9,637 nt of DNA from Hyphomicrobiales bacterium (GTDB lineage Bacteria; Pseudomonadota; Alphaproteobacteria; Rhizobiales; Devosiaceae). The DNA lies in NCBI GenBank assembly GCA_026989045.1, contig JALSJY010000228.1, positions 1-9,637 of the forward strand. The letters run 5' to 3'. Both the position numbers and the translations under genes were made by a program. Each line of letters opens with the position of its first letter. The first letter of the stretch is position 1. Below, in pieces: positions 7,093 through 9,637 of the stretch. Below the pieces are notes generated by a model. The model was given only the letters and a program-made list of their open reading frames with translations. It had not been told where the DNA came from and ran no database searches.

Positions 7093-7723
7093 GCCGCCTA
7101 AAAAGATAGATCTCATGAGCGAGCAAGAACGCAATGATTATCATGCCAAAAAAATGGAAAAGAAAAAAGCTGCTCGGGATAAAATGCTGGCAACGAAAAC
7201 AAAAGAAAAAGGGCTAATCATTGTTCATACGGGTAAGGGTAAAGGGAAATCTACCGCTGCTTTTGGCATGGTTTTTCGAGCGCTCGGGCATGGGTTTAAG
7301 ATTGGTATTGTGCAGTTTGTTAAAGGCAAGTGGGGAACAGGCGAGCGTGATATTTTGGAAAAATTTCCAGAACAAGTAACGATAAAAGCCATGGGTGAGG
7401 GTTTTACTTGGGATACGCAAGATAGGGCGCGTGATATTAGGGCGGCAAAAGCTGCTTGGGAGATGGCTAAAGAAATGATAATGGATAAATCTTATAAGAT
7501 GATATTGCTTGATGAATTAAATATCTGCCTACGTTATGATTATTTGGATATTAAAGAAGTTGTAGAGTTTTTGAAGAATAAACCAATAGATACGCATGTA
7601 ATAATTACTGGGCGAAACGCTAAAGAAGAACTGATAGAAATTGCTGACTTAGTCACTGAAATGAGCATGATAAAGCACCCATTTCGTTCTGGCATAAAGG
7701 CGCAAGCAGGGATTGAGTTTTAA
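7085..7723 (+). CDS. cobO: Corrinoid (cob(I)yrinic acid a,c-diamide) adenosyltransferase CobO/BtuR
   Basis: This cytoplasmic enzyme transfers the 5'-deoxyadenosyl group of ATP to the reduced cobalt of cobyrinic acid a,c-diamide or later corrinoids. The CobA/CobO-type P-loop VHTGKGKGKST spans 47-57 of a 212-residue protein, a normal length. Other landmarks are VQFVKGKW (76-83), MGEGFTWDTQD (103-113), the Walker-B-like LLDELN (141-146), ITGRNA (174-179) and the C-terminal KHPFRSGIKAQAGIEF (197-212). The Lys-rich N terminus (residues 1-45) precedes the nucleotide-binding core as in alphaproteobacterial CobO. The start at 7085 overlaps the cobN stop by 8 bases, so the two are probably translationally coupled, fitting sequential steps: cobalt insertion, then adenosylation. 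Starts at 7082 or 7073 would add only 1 or 4 residues. Confidence 0.96.
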   Translation: MNKPPKKIDLMSEQERNDYHAKKMEKKKAARDKMLATKTKEKGLIIVHTGKGKGKSTAAFGMVFRALGHGFKIGIVQFVKGKWGTGERDILEKFPEQVTIKAMGEGFTWDTQDRARDIRAAKAAWEMAKEMIMDKSYKMILLDELNICLRYDYLDIKEVVEFLKNKPIDTHVIITGRNAKEELIEIADLVTEMSMIKHPFRSGIKAQAGIEF

Positions 7724-7727
7724 GGGA
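7722..7727 (+). promoter_or_regulatory. Ribosome binding site deciding a TTG start
   Basis: AAGGGA at 7722-7727 straddles the cobO stop and is 6 bases before the TTG at 7734, which makes that TTG the best start for the rhodanese-HD gene. The earlier in-frame TTG at 7713 lies upstream of this site and has no comparable signal. Confidence 0.55.
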
Positions 7728-7733
7728 AATATT

Positions 7734-8777
7734 TTGATAAGATCAAGCAAGCAACTGGTTGCGCAAGCAAATAAAGAAATTGAGACTATTAGTGTTGAAA
7801 AGGCAAAAGCGTTATTTGGCAATGACGATGTGTTATTTGTTGATTTAAGAGATATTCGTGAGCTTGAATTTGAAGGTAAAATAAATGGCGCTATGCACGC
7901 CCCTCGTGGCATGATTGAGTTTTGGATTGATCCAGCCTCGCCATATTTTCGTAAGGAATTTTCACTCGGTAAAAAGCTGGTGTTTTTCTGTGCTGCTGGT
8001 TGGCGTTCTGCTCTTACTACAAAAACTGTGCAGGATATGGGGTTAAAAAATATCTGCCATATGGAGGGTGGTTTTTCTGCTTGGAAAAAGGCTAATGGAG
8101 AAATTACTAAGGCTAAATCTAAGTCTGAAAAAAATAATATTGCTGATAATGATTATGCCAAAAGAGCAAAAATAGCATTAGGTAATATTGGCGCTGAGAA
8201 GCGATTGGTTGAGCAGATTTCCTTCATTATGGAAATAGACAAACTCAAACAGATTTGGCGGCAAACGCCATTGCTTGATAATTCTCGTAAAGAAAATGAT
8301 GCTGAACATTCTTGGCAATTAGCAATGATGGCGATTATTTTGGCTGAATATGCATCTGATAAAATCGATATTTTAGCGGTGCTAAAAATGTTGCTTATTC
8401 ATGATATTGTAGAAATTGATGCTGGTGATAGTCCTGCTTATTCAAATGTTAGCGCAAAAGAGCAAAGAGCAGCTGAGGAAATAGCAGCGGAACGTTTATT
8501 TGGTCTGTTGCCGAAAAACCTAGCAAAAGAATTTCGCTCGTTATGGGAAGAATTTGAGAGCCAAAAAACCTCCAACGCTTTATTTGCTAAAGCAATGGAT
8601 CGCTTGCAGCCATTTTTGCATAATTATTTTACTGATGGGCAGATGTGGTTGCGCCATGAGATAGAAAAAGAGCAGGTCATTAAGCGTATGGAAATTGTCA
8701 AAAACGGCTCACCAATTTTGCATGAGTTAATAGAGGTAATGATAAATGATGGCCAGAAAAAAAGTTTTTTTTATTAG
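7734..8777 (+). CDS. Rhodanese domain fused to an HD-domain phosphohydrolase
   Basis: Two domains lie in one 347-residue frame. Residues about 17-125 are a rhodanese-like domain: VLFVDLRDIREL (33-44), GAMHAPRG (52-59), the loop FFCAAGWRS (84-92) with the presumptive sulfur-carrying Cys86, and MEGGFSAWKKA (110-120). A charged linker (about 126-150) leads to an HD domain resembling the HD_3/YfbR-like nucleotidases. Its apparent metal-binding residues are His192 in AEHSW, His223-Asp224 in LLIHDIVEIDAGD, and Asp289 in FAKAMDRLQPF. The rhodanese half should carry or transfer sulfane sulfur; the HD half should hydrolyse a phosphomonoester, perhaps a nucleotide. The gene starts 10 bases after cobO with a TTG and good ribosome binding site, so it is cotranscribed with B12 genes, but neither domain has an accepted B12 role. 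The last codons contain A7 and T8 runs (8757-8772). Domain calls are strong; the physiological role is unknown. Confidence 0.88.
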   Translation: MIRSSKQLVAQANKEIETISVEKAKALFGNDDVLFVDLRDIRELEFEGKINGAMHAPRGMIEFWIDPASPYFRKEFSLGKKLVFFCAAGWRSALTTKTVQDMGLKNICHMEGGFSAWKKANGEITKAKSKSEKNNIADNDYAKRAKIALGNIGAEKRLVEQISFIMEIDKLKQIWRQTPLLDNSRKENDAEHSWQLAMMAIILAEYASDKIDILAVLKMLLIHDIVEIDAGDSPAYSNVSAKEQRAAEEIAAERLFGLLPKNLAKEFRSLWEEFESQKTSNALFAKAMDRLQPFLHNYFTDGQMWLRHEIEKEQVIKRMEIVKNGSPILHELIEVMINDGQKKSFFY

Positions 8778-8783
8778 CCCTAA

Positions 8784-8810
8784 GGTGCTTCGACTGCGCT
8801 TAGCATAATA
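8784..8810 (+). repeat. Half copy of the dispersed palindromic repeat
   Basis: GGTGCTTCGACTGCGCTTAG followed by CATAATA resembles the right arm (...CTTCG-n-TG-n-CTCAG-n-ATGACA) of the palindromic repeat family seen at 3182 and 8845, but lacks a matching left arm. It appears to be a degraded remnant just after the rhodanese-HD gene. Confidence 0.5.
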
Positions 8811-8844
8811 TAGAGCCAAATAATTAAGGATATTATTAGCTCAA

Positions 8845-8914
8845 TGTTATTCTGAATGAAATGAAGAATCTTACATGGTGGGGCTAAAGATCCTTCGTTG
8901 CACTCAGGATGACA
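8845..8914 (+). repeat. Degenerate palindromic repeat copy
   Basis: TGTTATTCTGA...GAAGAATCT on the left (8845-8871) mirrors AGATCCTTCG...CTCAGGATGACA on the right (8887-8914). Size and arm words match the 3182-3254 element. As the transcript can form a hairpin here, it may mark the end of the long B12 operon, for which I see no standard terminator. Confidence 0.75.
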
Positions 8915-8944
8915 ATTTTCTTATAACTTTGAGTTTTGACTCCA

Positions 8945-9002
8945 TGTCACTCTGAGCCAAAAGCGAAGAGTCTTAATATCTTTCGCTTTCGCTCAAGATG
9001 AA
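8945..9002 (+). repeat. Degenerate palindromic repeat copy
   Basis: TGTCACTCTGAGC...GCGAAGAGTCTT (8945-8974) is almost identical to the left arm at 3182. The right arm TTTCGCTTTCGCTCAAGATGA has decayed relative to CTCAGnATGACA. This is the third member of the cluster after the rhodanese-HD gene. Confidence 0.75.
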
Positions 9003-9048
9003 ACTGTTAGCTAGGATAAACTTTTTCTAAATTATTATTATAAGCTTA

Positions 9049-9077
9049 TTGACCAGCCATCTGCACCGCTATACAAG
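9049..9077 (+). promoter_or_regulatory. Candidate promoter for the small-protein/cbiX operon
   Basis: TTGACC (9049-9054), 17 bases, then TACAAG (9072-9077) is the best sigma70-like pair upstream of the gene at 9216: 5 of 6 and 4 of 6 matches to consensus. It overlaps the 5' side of the structured region described separately, so if that region is an RNA needing its full 5' arm, transcription must begin further upstream and this match is coincidental. Confidence 0.28.
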
Positions 9078-9165
9078 TTAGCTAAATGCAACTCTCTATT
9101 TAAGAGCGAAAAACATTTAGGTGCGGTTGACCCAAATCGGGAACTAAAAGTCCTAAGTTGCTTTT
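9056..9165 (+). ncRNA. Candidate structured RNA leader, unassigned, before the cbiX operon
   Basis: The segment can fold as a three-way junction. GCAC (9063-9066) pairs with GTGC (9121-9124), extendable by two pairs. GCTA (9068-9071) pairs with TAGC (9079-9082). TAAATG (9083-9088) pairs with CATTTA (9114-9119), and the loop of that arm holds CTCT/AGAG (9094-9097 with 9103-9106). Downstream, CCC (9131-9133) can pair with GGG (9139-9141), and GCAACT (9088-9093) is complementary to AGTTGC (9156-9161), suggesting a long-range or alternative pairing. It lies 50-160 bases before a probable cobalt-related operon, the position of a riboswitch, but it lacks the B12 box and I do not recognise it as a known class. 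Since the helices are palindromic, a transcript from the minus strand is also possible. Confidence 0.4.
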
Positions 9166-9215
9166 GACGTTTATAAGTAAATTGTTGCCTTTTTAATCTA
9201 ACAAAAGAGGTAAAC

Positions 9216-9416
9216 ATGAAAAATCTTTATATTATCATCGGTGCATTTTTTGCATCAATATTTTCTAGCAGTGCTTTTGCACATGGTGGTCATGTTGAGC
9301 AGGTTGCAGGCCATACGCATTCTTTATTAACACTTGCGCTATATTCAATTGTGCCTATCATTATGATTTTGGCCGTTGTAGCTTTTTTTGTTTTGCGCCG
9401 TAAAAATAATATTTAA
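9216..9416 (+). CDS. Small His-rich secreted/anchored membrane protein (DUF6732-like)
   Basis: This 66-residue protein has a clear signal peptide (hydrophobic 4-17, cleavage predicted after AFA at residue 22). The mature N terminus is His-rich, HGGHVEQVAGHTH (23-35; His 23, 26, 33, 35). A single transmembrane helix (about 37-60) and a positive tail (RRK) follow. The expected topology places the His cluster in the periplasm. A good ribosome binding site, AGAGG at 9206-9210, is 5 bases before the ATG. It is followed after 2 bases by cbiX, so the two are surely cotranscribed. Small AHPGH...AGH proteins with one helix precede cbiX in other alphaproteobacterial B12 loci as far as I recall (DUF6732). 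A role in holding cobalt at the periplasmic face is an inference from the histidines and the neighbourhood. Confidence 0.85.
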   Translation: MKNLYIIIGAFFASIFSSSAFAHGGHVEQVAGHTHSLLTLALYSIVPIIMILAVVAFFVLRRKNNI

Positions 9417-9418
9417 TC

Positions 9419-9637
9419 ATGGTAAAAAAATTATCCCTTCCAGCTGAAACTGGCGTGATGTTGTGCGGGCATGGCTCTCGCAATAAATTAGCTGTTGGTG
9501 AATTCGCAAATCTTGCAACACGCCTACAAAATCTATTGCCCGATGTGCCTGTTGAATATGGCTATCTTGAATTTGCCAATCCAGTAATTCATCATGGTTT
9601 AGATAGGTTGCGCGCTCAAGGCATAAAGAATATTTTA
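9419..9637 (+). CDS. cbiX: CbiX-type sirohydrochlorin cobaltochelatase, N-terminal part (3' truncated by window)
   Basis: An open frame from ATG 9419 runs to the window end without a stop (73 codons). VMLCGHGSRN (13-22) holds the catalytic His of class II chelatases (His18), and VEYGYLEFANPVIHHGLDRL (45-64) matches the conserved second CbiX segment. The family enzyme inserts Co2+ into a tetrapyrrole, typically sirohydrochlorin, without ATP. The ATG is 2 bases after the stop of the small His-rich gene and has no ribosome binding site of its own, so translation is probably coupled. Its place in a genome that also has CobN is notable, because CbiX acts early in the anaerobic route whereas CobN inserts cobalt late in the aerobic one. 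Confidence 0.9.
   Translation, partial: MVKKLSLPAETGVMLCGHGSRNKLAVGEFANLATRLQNLLPDVPVEYGYLEFANPVIHHGLDRLRAQGIKNIL

Noticed and set aside
3182..9002. CRISPR array formed by the repeated TGTCA-CTGAG units
   Set aside because: The units are palindromic, divergent and irregularly spaced, with no spacers of uniform length and no cas genes.
9056..9165. Second cobalamin riboswitch before the cbiX operon
   Set aside because: GGTG- and GCAACT-like words are present, but their order is wrong and the B12 box and GCCCCCGCAACTG core are missing.
9082..9165. tRNA- or tmRNA-like gene
   Set aside because: GGTTGACCC superficially recalls a T arm, but no acceptor stem, anticodon arm or CCA end can be built around it.

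Overview
The window reads as part of the chromosome of an AT-leaning (roughly 40% G+C by eye) alphaproteobacterium. Three things support this: a cobalt-insertion gene set of the aerobic type (cobW-cobN-cobO behind a B12 riboswitch), a K+-independent membrane pyrophosphatase, and a small His-rich membrane protein directly before cbiX, an arrangement I associate with alphaproteobacterial B12 loci. Short palindromic repeats between genes, and one translated in frame inside cobN, recall the palindromic elements of Rickettsiales. I cannot name the genus from the sequence.

Layout, all genes on the + strand. (1) 2-1000: 3' part of hppA, closed by a clear intrinsic terminator. (2) 1001-1428: a non-coding leader holding a textbook cobalamin riboswitch, a possible expression platform and a possible six-codon leader ORF. 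(3) 1429-8777: a tight operon of a stand-alone CbiM-like cobalt permease, the CobW GTPase, the cobaltochelatase large subunit CobN, the corrinoid adenosyltransferase CobO, and an unusual rhodanese-HD fusion protein. (4) 8778-9215: a repeat-rich gap with three degenerate palindromic repeat copies, followed by a compact sequence that folds as a three-way junction and looks like a structured RNA leader. (5) 9216-9637: a 66-residue His-rich membrane protein, then the start of cbiX, cut by the window edge.

The genes make sense as a cobalt-to-cobalamin module. CbiM-like protein would bring in Co2+, CobW would guard or deliver it, CobN (with CobS and CobT encoded elsewhere) would insert it into hydrogenobyrinate a,c-diamide, and CobO would add the adenosyl ligand. 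The riboswitch would lower expression of the set when adenosylcobalamin is plentiful.

The most interesting points are: a mobile palindrome translated inside cobN; a perfect 10-bp inverted repeat that could mask the cobN start codon around another repeat; the rhodanese-HD fusion of unknown role; the unassigned structured leader before the cbiX operon; and a single-gene CbiM without its usual ECF partners.
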